A program made the translations under genes and the position numbers. From NCBI RefSeq assembly GCF_004912155.1, contig NZ_STGX01000017.1:64417-128416 (forward strand): 64,000 nt of DNA, read 5' to 3'. The notes under the pieces were generated by a model that searched no databases, was not told the origin of the DNA, and was given only the letters and a program-made list of their open reading frames with translations. Below are positions 44,801-56,800 of the stretch, in pieces (the stretch's first letter is position 1; each line of letters begins with the position of its first letter). The stretch is from Glycomyces paridis. GTDB taxonomy: Bacteria > Actinomycetota > Actinomycetes > Mycobacteriales > Micromonosporaceae.

Positions 44801-47800
44801 CGTCGATCGCCGGACCGGCCGCCGTCAGCGCCGCCCGGCGGCTCCGGTGCTCCGCCTCCGACTCCAGCCGCAGGTCCGCCACGATCCCCTCAGGATCGGC
44901 CGCCATCGACTTCAGCAGCTCGTCGAGCTGCGAGGCCATGCGCGCCACCGTGGACCGGTCGAACAGCTCCGTCCGGTACTCCACGTCCACCGTGAAGTCC
45001 CCGGCCCGCTCCGCGACGCTGAACGACAGCGCGTAACGGCTCTTCAACCGCCCCGGCGGCAGCGCGTCCAGGCGCACCCCGTCCAGCGACAGCTCCTCCG
45101 TCCCGGTGTTCACGTAGTTGAACAGGACGTCGAACAGCGGATGCACGTCCCCGCCCGGATGCAGGTCCAAAGCGGACAGCACCGCCTCGAACGGGGCGTT
45201 CTGGTGGCCCAGCACCGCCAGCGCCGCCTCCCTCGCGCCGCCGACCGCCTCGCGGACGGTCCGCCGCGCGTCGTCGGCGACCCGCAGCGGCAGCGTGTTC
45301 GCGAACATCCCGACCGTGCGCTCCGTGCCCGGGAGCGTGCGCCCGGAGACGGCCGTGCCGAGCACGAACTCGCGCTGGCCGCTGTAGAGGCCCAGGAGCC
45401 TGGTCAGCGCGGCCAGGAACACCATGTACGGCGTTGCGCCGCAGTGCTTCGCGAGGTCGGTGAGTGCGGCCCGGTCGACGGTGCAGGTGAGGGCGTGCCG
45501 GTCGCCGTCGAACGTGGCCGGTTCGGCGGGGGTGCGGTCGGCGGGCAGTTCCAGGCGCGGGGCGCCGTCGCCGAGGAGGTCGGCGAAGAACGCGACGTCC
45601 GCCTGGAAATCCCCGGCGGCCTCGGCCGCCGCGAGGGTCCGCGCGTACTCGGTGTACGCGAGGCCCGGTTCGCCCTGGGCGTCGCCGCGGAGGGCGGCGG
45701 CGAGGTCGTCGGCGAGGACGCCGAGGGACTGCTGGTCGCCGATGATGTGGTGCATGTCGACCAGGAGATGACGGATCTCGCCGTCCACGGCCAGGGCCTC
45801 GACCCGCATGAGCGGGGCGGTCGCGAGGTCGAAGGGCCGCGGTTCGGCGGTGAGCCTGGCGTCGGCCTCGGCCTCGGTGGCGTCCACGACCTGGAGGAGG
45901 TCGGGGGCCTCGGCCGCGATCCTCTGGACGAGGGCGCCGCCTTCGAGGTGGAAGGAGGCGCGCAGCTGCTCGTGCCGCTCGGCGAGTCCCTTCAGGACCG
46001 CGCGGAGCCGTTCGGGGTCGAGCGCGCCGCGGACCCGGTAGGCGATGGCGAGGTTGTAGGCGGTGGTGTCGCCTTGGAGCGCGCAGACGGCGTACATGCG
46101 CCGCTGGGCGGGCGAGGCCGGCGCCGAGGCGTCGGTGCCGACGGCGTTCGGGATCGCCTTGGCGGCGAGCAGGTCGCCGATCGCGGCGAACCGCGGGTCG
46201 GCGAAGACCTCGGCCACCGAGAGCCGCAGTCCGGTGCGGCGCTCGACGAGCGCGCACAGGTGCACGGCGGTCAGGGAGTCACCGCCGGAGCGGAGGAAGT
46301 CGTCCTCCGCGGCGGGGTCGCCGCCGAGGACTTCGGTCCACGCCTCGCGCAGCGCCTCCGCGGCGCCCGCGGCGACCGGTGCGGCCGGCTCGTGTGCGCG
46401 GCCGAGGTCGCTCCACTTGATGTCGGCGACGAAGGGCCGCGGCTCGAAGTCGTAGCCCGGCAGCGGGACACGCGCGCCTTCGGAGCAGAACAGGGTCCGC
46501 TCGACCTCGCCGCCGCGCACCCAGCGGGAGGCGAGGAGGCGCCGCAGGACGCGGGCGTCCACCGGTCCGTCCATGATCGACGGATTGCCGGTCACGGTGC
46601 CGCCCTTCGGTCCCGACCCCGCGCCGAGCGCGCGCACGGCTTCGGCGGCGCCGAGTTCGCCGCGCGTGAACGCGAGCGCGGTCCGCAGTACCAGGTCCGA
46701 TCCGGCGGGGGCGTGGAGGTGCTCGGGCCCGGTGAGGCGCAGGAGCGCGGCGGCGAGCGTGAACCGGGCGATCCGGGCCGCGCCCGGGTTCGGCGCGGTC
46801 CCTTCGAAGACGGCCGTGCGGAGCGCGTCGCGCAGGCCCGCGTCGAAGCGGCCCAGTTCCCGCTCGACGGCATCGCGGAGGGCCGCGCCCGCGGCGGTGC
46901 CGTCCCGCAGGAGCCCGCCCGCGAGGGTGAAGGCCGCGTCGTCGGAGGCGTCGACCGCCAGCGGCGCGTCCTGCGGTTCGATCCACTCCACCGGTCGCCC
47001 GGCGGCGGCGAACGCGACGGCGCGCGAGTCGAACACCGCGCGTCCCTTGGCGAGCGTGAACGACACGTCCGCAAGGGACGGACCGTCGACCATGGCGCTC
47101 TCCAGCGCTTCACGGCTCCGCCGCCGCGAGCGCTCGGTGCGGGCCGAGACGGGCAGGCAGTGCTCGCCTTCGACCGTTGCAGCGGTCGCGCGCGGCGGTG
47201 CGGCTTCGAGGACCACGTGCGCGTTCGTCCCGCCGATCCCGAAGGAGCTCACCGCGGCCATGCGCAGCGCGCCGGGCCCGGCGGTGATCCGCGCGGAGGG
47301 CACGAAGAGGGCGCCGGACTGGTCGACGGCCTGGTTCATGGAGCGGAAGTTCGCCATCGGCGGGATCTCGCCGCGGTGCAGGACGCCCACGGCGCCGATG
47401 AACCCGGCCACGCCCGCGGCCGCGTCGAGGTGCCCGATGTTGCCCTTGACGGCGCCGAGCGCGCACGGGCCGCCGCCGCCGTAGACCGAGGCGAGCGCCT
47501 CGTACTCGATCGGGTCGCCCAGCGCCGTCCCGGTGCCGTGCGTCTCGATGTAGCCGACGTCGTCGGGGCTCGCACCGGCGTCGGCGAGGGCGGCCCGGAT
47601 GACCTCCTTCTGGCCCTGGACGCTCGGGGCGGTGTACCCGACCTTGCGGCGCCCGTCGTTGTTCGCGGCGGTCCCGGCGATGACGGCGTACACGTGGTCG
47701 CCGTCGGCGAGCGCCCGGTCCAGCGGCTTGAGGACCACGACGCCGCAGCCCTGGCCCGCGACCGTGCCGTCGGCGTCGGAGGAGAACGGGCGGCACACGC

Positions 47801-50800
47801 CGTCGCGGCTGAAGATCATGCCCTCCTGCCAGCGGTAGCCCTCGCGCCTGGGGAAGTTGAGGGCCACGCCGCCGGCGATCGCCAGGTCCGACTCGCCCTC
47901 GCGGAGGCTCCGCACGGCCTGGTGGATCGCCACCAGCGACGTGGAGCAGGCGGTCTGGACGTTGACGGCCGGGCCGGTGAGCCCGAGCTTGTAGGCGATG
48001 CGGGTGGCGAGGAAGTCCTTCTCGTTGAGCGTCATCGCCTCGAACGCGCCGACCGGGTCGTCCTTGCGGTCGAGGAATCCGGCCGTCCACGGGAAGTTCG
48101 TGCCGGAGCCGACGAACACGCCGATGTCGCCCGTGTCGGGGCCGGGCGTGTACCCGGCGTCTTCGAGGGCGTGCCAGGCGGTCTCGTGGAGCAGGCGCGC
48201 CTGCGGGTCCATCGCCGCGGCGTCCCTTTCGGAGTACTCGAAGAAGTCGGCGTCGAAGGTGTCGGCGGCGACGTAGCCGCGCGCGCCCACGTACCTCGGG
48301 TCGTCGGCCTCCTCGGGCGCGATGCCCGCGTCCAGCAGCTCCTCGCGGGTGAAGCGGGCGATGCTGACCGTGCCGCGGGCCCGGTTGTCCCAGTGCTCGG
48401 CCACGCCTTCGGCGCCCGGGAGCACCCCGGCCATGCCGATCACGGCGATGCGCCGCTCGGCCTTGTCCTCCGCGCCCCAGATCCCGGCGAGGTCGGCCAT
48501 CGAGACCGGCTCGTCCTGTGCCGCTTCGAGGTTCCGGCCCGCTTCGAGGTTCGGCGACTCGCCGAGCGACTCGGCCAGGCCCAGCGGGGTCGGGTTCTCG
48601 AACAGGCGCACCAGCGGCACGTCCGTCCCGAGCGCCTCTTCGAGGCGGTTGGCGACGAGCATGAGCTTGTAGGAGTTGCCGCCCACGTCGAAGAAGTTGT
48701 CGCCCGCGCCCACGGCCCTGCCGAGCACGGCGGCCCATGCGGCCAGGACCACGTCGAGCACGGTTGAAGGAGCAGCGGAAGGAGCGGCCGAAGGCACACT
48801 CGAAGGGGACTCGGCAGGTGCCGCCGGACGCTTGAGCGCCTTCCGGTCGACCTTGTTGTTCGGCAGCTTCGGCATCGCGTCGAGCAGGTGCAGCGCGTCG
48901 GGGCGCATGTAGTCCGGCAGCGCCGCCGCGACGGCCTCGCGGATCGCCGGCGCGGGGTCCTGCGACGAAGCGGCCGTGTAGTAGAGCACCAGGTCGCCGT
49001 CCTCGACGGCGGCCACCGCGTAGGACACGCCGGGGGCGCGCATCGCGGTCTTCTCGACCTCGCCGAGCTCGATCCGGTTGCCGTGGACCTTCACCTGGTG
49101 GTCGAGCCGTCCCCTGAGGACGAACTCGCCGTTCGGCAGCCGCACCCCCACGTCCCTGGTGCGGTACACCGAGACCCCCGGCAGGGCCGCGATCGCGGTG
49201 AACGCCCGCCGCTGCTCCTCCGGGTTGTTCGTGTAGCCCACCGCCAGACCCTCCCCGGCGATGCAAAGCTCGCCGGGCACGCCGTCGGGCTGGACCATGC
49301 CGTGCGGGGAGACCACGAGGACCGAGGTCCCCGAGACCGGGGAGCCGATCGTGACCGCGTCGCCGGAGCCGAACTCCTTCACCGTCGCCGTCACCGTGGT
49401 CTCGGTGGGGCCGTACATGTTGAACACGCGGGCGGTCGTCTCCTCCTGGAGCAGCGCCAGCAGGCTCTCGGGGAAGTGCTCGCCGCCGCACACCACCAGG
49501 CGCAGGCGGTGCAGCTGCGCCCGGAAGCGGCGGTTGCCGCACAGCGCCGTCATCTTCGAGACCGGCGTCTGGATGTGGGTGACGCCGTGGTCGGCGATGC
49601 GGGCCGCGATCGCCGTCGCGTCCTTCCGGTCGTCCTCGGGGCACATGTGCACGCCCGCACCGGAGGCGAGCGGGATGAGGCTCTCGAAGGCGAAGATGTC
49701 GAAGGTCGGGTCGGCGAGGCCGATGATGACGTCCCCGGGCCCGAACAGGCCCCGCTCGCGGTGGTCGCGCAGCAGGTTCGCCACGCCGCGGTGCTTGACC
49801 GCGATGCCCTTCGGATTCCCGGTCGAACCCGAGGTGTACACGAAGTAGATCGGGTCGTCCGGGCCCACTTCCGGCCCCGTGAACTCCACAGGGGACTCGT
49901 TCTGGCACGTGTCGATGTCGACGACCGTCGCGATCCGCGACGTGGCCGCCAAACCCGCAGGGGCGAACCCGAAGCGCGGGCGCACGTCGGCGAGGATGCG
50001 CTCGTGGCGCTCGGCCGGGTGCGCCGGGTCCAGCGGCACGTACGCGCCGCCCGCCTTGAGGATCGCCAGTTGCGCGATGAGCAGGTTGACGTTGCGGGCC
50101 GCGAACAGCGCGACCGGCTCGCCCGCCTCCAGGCCGTCCTCCAAGAGCCGCGCGGCCTGCACGTTCGCCAGGCCGTCGAGCTGCGCGTAGCTGTAGCGGG
50201 TGCCGTCGCCGTCGATGACCGCGGTCGCCTCCGGGGAGGACGAGGCGACCGCGGCGATCATCTCGTGGACGGGCGTGAACGCCTCCGCGACCGGGCGCGG
50301 CGCGAACGCCCGGAGCACCGCGGCCGCGTGGAGCGGCACGGTCCCCACCGGCGTCGAGTCGTCGGCGCACGCGCGCCGCAGCAGCTCGTCGTAGTGCCCG
50401 GCGAGGCGCTCGACGGTGGCCCGGTCGTACAGGTCGGCCGCGAAGTCGATGTGGAGCGCCAGCTCCCCGGCCGACTCGGTGCACGTCGCCACCAGGTCCA
50501 TGCCGACCGCGTGCGGGCGCAGGTCCAGCTGGCGCGCCCCCACGCCGTCGATCGCGACCTCGTGGCGCTCCATGTTGTGGTAGTCGAACGAGACGTCGAA
50601 CAGCGGGTGCCGCCCGAGCGTCCGCGGCCGCCCCAGGCCCTCCACGAGCCGGTCGAACGGCACGTCCTGACGCGCCAGTCCCTCCAGGACGGAGGCGCGA
50701 ACGCCGTCGAGGTACGTTCCGAACCCCTCCGTCGCGTTCGGCCGCAGCCGGATCGGCATCATGTTGACGAACATGCCGACCATCTCGCGGGTCTCGCTCG

Positions 50801-53800
50801 CGGTGCGCCCGGTGACCGGCGCGCCGATCACGAGGTCCTCGCAGTCGCCGTAGCGGGCGAACAGCGCGCCCCAGGCCGCGAGCATGACCATGAACGGCGT
50901 CGCGCCGTGCGCCTCGGCGAGGGCCTTCACCGCCGCGGCCCGGTCCGGTCCGAAGTAGAGCTCCACCCGGTCGGCCTCGGGCGCCCGCGAACCGCGCTCG
51001 CGGTCGGGCGCGAGGAGGTCCTGCGACGGGGCGTCGGCGAACTCGGCGAGGAGCGCGGCCTCGGCCGCGGCCGTGTCCTGCGCGTGCATGACGAAGTCCG
51101 TGTACTGCAACGGGAGCGCCCGGAGCGCCTTTCCGGCGTACAGGAGGCTGAAGTCGCGGCTGAGGACCTCCGCGGAGGTCGCGTCGGCGATGATGTGGTG
51201 CACGTCGAACAGCAGCAGGCTCTCCCCGGCGCCGCCGTCCACGACCGCCATCCGGAACAGCGGTCCGCGTTCGAGGTCGAAGGGCCGCACGAAGTCCGCC
51301 AGGAGCGACTCCGCCCTCTCGCCCTCGCCGACCTCGCCCCGCGAGAACGCCACCGGCGGCTCGCCGAAGTCCGCGGCGTCGAGCACCCGCTGCCGGACCT
51401 CGCCGTCGCGCAGGGCGAACACCGTGCGCAGCGGCTCGTGCCGCTCCACGAGGAGCCGGAGCGCGTCGCGGACGCGTTCGGGGTCGAGCGTGCCGCGCAG
51501 CAGCGTCGCCGAGGGCATGTTGTACACCAGGCCCTCCGGCGCGAGCTTCGCCGCGAGGTACATGCGGGTCTGGGCCGCGCTGAGCGGGTAGTCCTCCAGC
51601 GCCGGCGCCTTCGCGATGCCCGCCGCAGGGCCCTCGTCCCGGAACCGGGCCGCGAGCGCGGCGGGCGTGGGGGACGCGAAGATCTCGGCCACGGTCACCT
51701 CGATGCCCGCCTCGCGGCGCAGGCGCGCCGCCAGACCCGTGGCCTTGAGGGAGTCCCCGCCGAGCGCGAAGAAGTCGTCGCCGGCGGCCACCTCCCGGTG
51801 GCCGAGCACGTGCCGGAAGGCGTCGACGACGCCTTCGAGCGCGCCGGTCGGACCGGCGGTCCGCGCCTCGGTCGCCTTCGGGGCCGCCGGCGACGCCTCG
51901 GCGAGACCGTCCTGGGGGTGGGGCGTCTCGTCGAAGACATAGCCGGGCAGCGAGATCCGGCGGCCGCGGTCGTGGCGGCGCCAGTCGATCGCGAGCCCGG
52001 CGCTCCAGAGCCCGCCGAGCGCGCCGAGCAGGTGCGCCTCGTCGGCGGCCGGGTCCATCGCGTGACGCAGCGCGTTGACGAACACGTGCTCGTCGCCGCG
52101 CTGCGGGTCGTGGGAGGCGAAGGTGGTGAGGCTGCGCCCGGGGCCCAGCTCGATCCCGAACAGCGGCCCGTCCGACAAGAGGGTCCGCAGGCTCTCGGTG
52201 AAGCGCACGGGCTCGGTGACGTGATCGGCCCAGTAGGCCGGGTCGGTCATCTCGCCGGGCCGCACGAGGCGCCCGGTCCCGTTGCCGACGATGGGGATCG
52301 ACGGGTCCTGCGCCGGGACGCCCGCGAGCGCCGCGGCGAAGGCCTCGGCGGCCCCGGCCATCATCGGGGTGTGGAAGGCGTGCGAGGTGTGGAGCCGGAC
52401 GCCTTGGACGCCTTCGGCTTCGAGGCGGTCCACGACGGCGCCGAAGGCGCCCTCGGCCATGCCGAGCACGCACCGCTCGGCCGAGTTGTCGAGCGAGACC
52501 CACACGTCGGGCAAGCCCTCGATCGCGCGCCGGACACGCTCGACGGGCGCGGTGGCGGCGAGCATGACGCCGGGGGCTTGGGCCTGCATGAGGCGGCCGC
52601 GCTCGCGCACGAGGCGCGCGGCGTCCTCCAGGCGCCACACGCCCGCGAGGGCGGCGGCGGTGAGCTCCCCGATACTGTGTCCGATGAGGACGTCGGGGAC
52701 CACGCCGAAGGACTCCAGGACCTTCGCCGTGGCGTACTGGGCGCTGAAGAGCGCGAACTGGGACCACTCGGTGCGGTGCACGCGCCCGTCGTCCTCGGAC
52801 AGGACGGCGCGGAACTCGGCGGCCTCCGCGGGCGGCAGGTACCCGACGAGCTCGTCGCTCCAGCGCCGGTAGACCTCCCCGGCGGCGCTGTCGCTCTCAT
52901 AGAGCCCCATGCCCATCCGGTGGTGCTGGTTGCCCTGGCCGGAGAACAGCAGGGCGGTCCGGCCGCCTGCGGCGGCGCGGGCGACCGGGGCGGCGGCGAG
53001 CCGCGCCGCCCACGCGTCGCGGTCCTCGCCGCCGGAAACGGCGATGGCGGTGCGGTAGGGGAGCGCGGCGCGCCCCGACCGCAGCGTCAAAGCGGCGTCG
53101 CTGAGGGACGCGTCGGCGTCGCCCGCGAGGTCACGAACGACGCGTTCGGCAGTGCGCCGCAGCGCCTCCGGGCTCGCGGCGGCGAACTGGAGCAGCTCGT
53201 GCGGGTTGTCGCGGGTCGCCTCCCTCGCGGGGGCCTCCTCGACGATCATGTGGACGTTGGTGCCGCCCACGCCGAAGGAGTTGACGCCCGCCCGCAGTCG
53301 TTCGCCGCGCCACGGCCTTCCCTCCGCCGAGACCGCGAACGGGGTCGCGTCGAAGTCGGCGGCCGGGTTCGGGACGGCGTAGTTGCGAGTCCCCGGCAGG
53401 TACCGGTGGCGCAGGGACAGCGCGACCTTGCTCAGGCCCACGGCTCCGGCCGCGGAGTCGGTGTGGCCGACGTTCCCCTTGACCGACCCCAGTGCGATCG
53501 CGCCGTTCTCGTGCGCCGCGAAGACCCGTGAGAGCGAGGCGACCTCGATCGGGTCGCCCAGGAGCGTCCCGGTGCCGTGCGCCTCCACATAGGAGACCGT
53601 CGCGGGGTCGACGCCGGAGGCGTCGTAGGCGGCGCGGATCGTCTCGTACTGGCCGTCCTCGCTCGGGGCGGTGAAGGAGGGCTTCGCGCCGCCGTCGTTG
53701 CCCACGGCCGAGCCCTTGACGACCGCGTACACCGGGTCGCCGTCGCGCAGCGCCGCTTCGACGGGTTTGAGCACGAGCAGCGCCGCGCCGTTGGCGAACA

Positions 53801-56800
53801 CGGTGCCCGCGGCCTCGGCGTCGAAGGGGCGGCAGTGGCCGTCCGGCGAGAGCATCATGCCGTCGACGTACCGGTAGCCGCCCGAGTTCGGCAGCTCCAG
53901 CGTCACGCCGCCCGCGACGGCCATGTCGCACTCGCCCGCGCGGAGCGACTGCACGGCCTGGTGCACGGTGAGCAGCGACGTCGAGCAGCCCGAGAGGGAC
54001 GACATGGACGGTCCCTTGAGGTCGAAGTGGTACGACAGGCGCGTCGACAGGAAGTGGTTGGTGGCGAGGGTGAAGTTCTGGTAGGCGTCCCCGAACCCCT
54101 CAGCGCCCGTCAACGCCCGCTCGTACCAGGCGAAGTCGTCGTTCCCGCCCGCGAACACGCCGATGCGGCCCGGCAGCGAGCGCGGGTCGTACCCGGCGTC
54201 CTCGCAGGCCTGCCAGAAGCACTTGTACAGCAGCCGCAGCTGCGGCGAGGTCGCGTCGACCTCGGCCGGGGCGATCCCGAAGAGCGCGTCGTCGAAGACG
54301 TCGACGCCCTCGACGCGGCCCTTGGCCTTGACGTAGGCCGGGTCGCGCAGGTCGGACTCGGGGACGCCGAGGGCGCGCAGCGCCGCGTCGTCGTAGAACG
54401 TGATCGACTCGTCGCCGCGCCGCAGGTTCTCCCAGAACGCCCGCGCGTCGCCCGCCCCGGGCACCTGGAGCCCGATGCCGATGATCGCCACGTCCCCGTC
54501 CCGGCGCGCGTGCGAGCGCGTCGCGGTCTCCTGCGGCGCGTCCTCGCCGAGCAGGCGCGCCTGCGCCGCGACGCTGTGGTGCTTGAGCAGTTCGGTGATC
54601 CGGATCTCGCGCCCGAACTCCTCACGCAGCTCCAGTTGCAGCGTCATGAGGCTGAGCGAGTTGCCGCCCTGCGCGAAGAACGAGGCCTCGGCGTCGACCT
54701 CGGCGGTGCCGAGGACGCGCCGCCACAGCCCGGCGACGCGTTCCTGGACCGGCGAGGCCGCCGCGACCGGCGCCGCCGCGACGCGCGCGGGCAGCAGTGC
54801 CTTGAGCGCCCGGCGGTCGAGCTTGCCCGCCGCCGAGGTCGGCAGCCCTTCGAGCCGCACGAGCGCCGAGGGCACCAGGTGCGGCATGAGGTGCCGCGAG
54901 AGCGCCTCCCTCACCTGCGCGGGCTCGGCCGCGCCGGTGTAGCAGCCCGCCAGGCGGACCGGCACGGCCGAGTCGTCGACGAGGACGGCGGCCTCGACCA
55001 CGCCCTCGACGCGAAGGAGCGCCTGCTCGATCTCGCCGAGCTCCATGCGGACCCCGCCCACTTTGACCTGCCGGTCGATGCGGCGGATGAACGCGAAGCG
55101 CCCGTCGGCGCGCAGGTGCCCGAGGTCGCCGGTGCGGTACATGCGCCGCATGTGGTCGGGGTCGGCCTCGGGGTCGTAGTAGGGGTTCTCGACGAAGTGC
55201 GCGGCGTTGAGCTCGTCGCGGTTGAGGTAGCCCACGGCCACCCCGGCGCCCGCCACGCACACCTCGCCGGGCAGGTCCACGCCGCAGCGCCCGCCCTCGC
55301 AGTCGAGGACGAGGACGCGGTAGTCGTTGAGCGGCTTGCCGATCGGGGCGATCGGCCCGGTGTCCTCGGCGGTCACGGTGCCGTGGGTCGCCCACATCGT
55401 GGCCTCGGTGGGGCCGTAGACGTTCTCCAGCGTGCACCCGGGCGAGAGGGCGAAGAACCGCTCCACGACGTCCCCGGTCAGGGCCTCGCCGCCGCTGAAG
55501 ACGTACCGCAGCGAGGAGAGGTCGGCCCAGTGGTCGTTGGCGCGGGCGGCGTCGAGGACGACGCGGAGCATCGTGGGGGAGAAGTTGACGTGGGTGACGC
55601 GGCGCTCGCGGACGGCGCCGAGGACCGACAGGGCGTCGCCCTCGTGGCCGACCGGCAGGATCGCGAGGCGGCCCTGGCCGAAGAGCCAGCCGTAGACCTC
55701 GGTGCCGAAGATGTCGAAGGTGAACGCGGTCTTGAGCAGGTAGACGTCGTCCTCGCGCAGCGGGAAGCGCCGTTCGAGGTCCATGGCGGTGTTCTGGACG
55801 TTGGCGTGGGTGACCACGACGCCCTTGGGCACGCCGGTGGAGCCGGAGGTGTACTCGATGTACAGGACGTCGCCGGGGCCGCGCTCGACCTCGGCGGGTC
55901 GCTCGTGCACCTCGCGTTCGCTCTGGAGCGCGGCGAGGTCCTCCCATTCGTCGATGTTCAGGCGCGCGACCCCTGCGGGGAGCGCGAGGTCGGCGGTGCC
56001 GACGGTGAGGACGGCGGCGGCCGAGGCGTCGTCGAGGATCTGCGCGACGCGCTCGGCGGGCATGTCGGGGGAAAGCGGGACGTAGGCGCTGCCGGCGAGC
56101 GCGGTCCCGAAGACCCCGGCGAGCAGGTGCGCGCCGCGCGGCAGCAGGACCGCGACGGGCCCGCCGCGGCGCCCGATCGCTTCGATGACCTTGCGCTGCA
56201 CGAGGACCGAGGCGTCGTGCGCCCACGCGTTCGTGTAGTCGCGGGTGCCTTCGGACCAGGCGGTGCGGGCGGGGTCGGCGGCGGTCTTCGCCAGGAACAG
56301 GTCGCCGAGGTGCGCGGGCTCCCAGTCGAAGTAGTGGGTGCGGTCGAGGGCGGCGATGAGGCGCTCGGACTCGGGTTCGAGGAGCGGGCGCAGCGAGGCG
56401 ACCGGCGCGTCGAGGGAGCCGGGGACGCGTTCGAGCAGCGCCAGGTAGCGGCGGGCGAAGCGCTCGGCCTTGTCGGCCGAGAGCGCCGACTCCTTGTACT
56501 GGAGCACGATCGCGGCCTCGTCGCCGACGCGTTCGACCAGGACGGTGAGCTTGCCGGGGAACTCGACTCGGTCGGCGCGGACCGTGCCGAGCACGCCCGC
56601 GGGGTAAGCCGGGTACGAGTCGTGGATGAAGGTGACGTCGTAGACGCGGCCCAGCGACGGGTACTCGCCGAGGACGTTCGCGATGGAGTGGCTCAGGTGC
56701 TTCCAGGAGCCGACGACCTCGGCGCTCAGGCGTTCGAGCATCTCGCGGACGCTCTGGCGCGGCGCGGCGTCGACGTGCACCGGGAGGGTCTTGATGAAGC

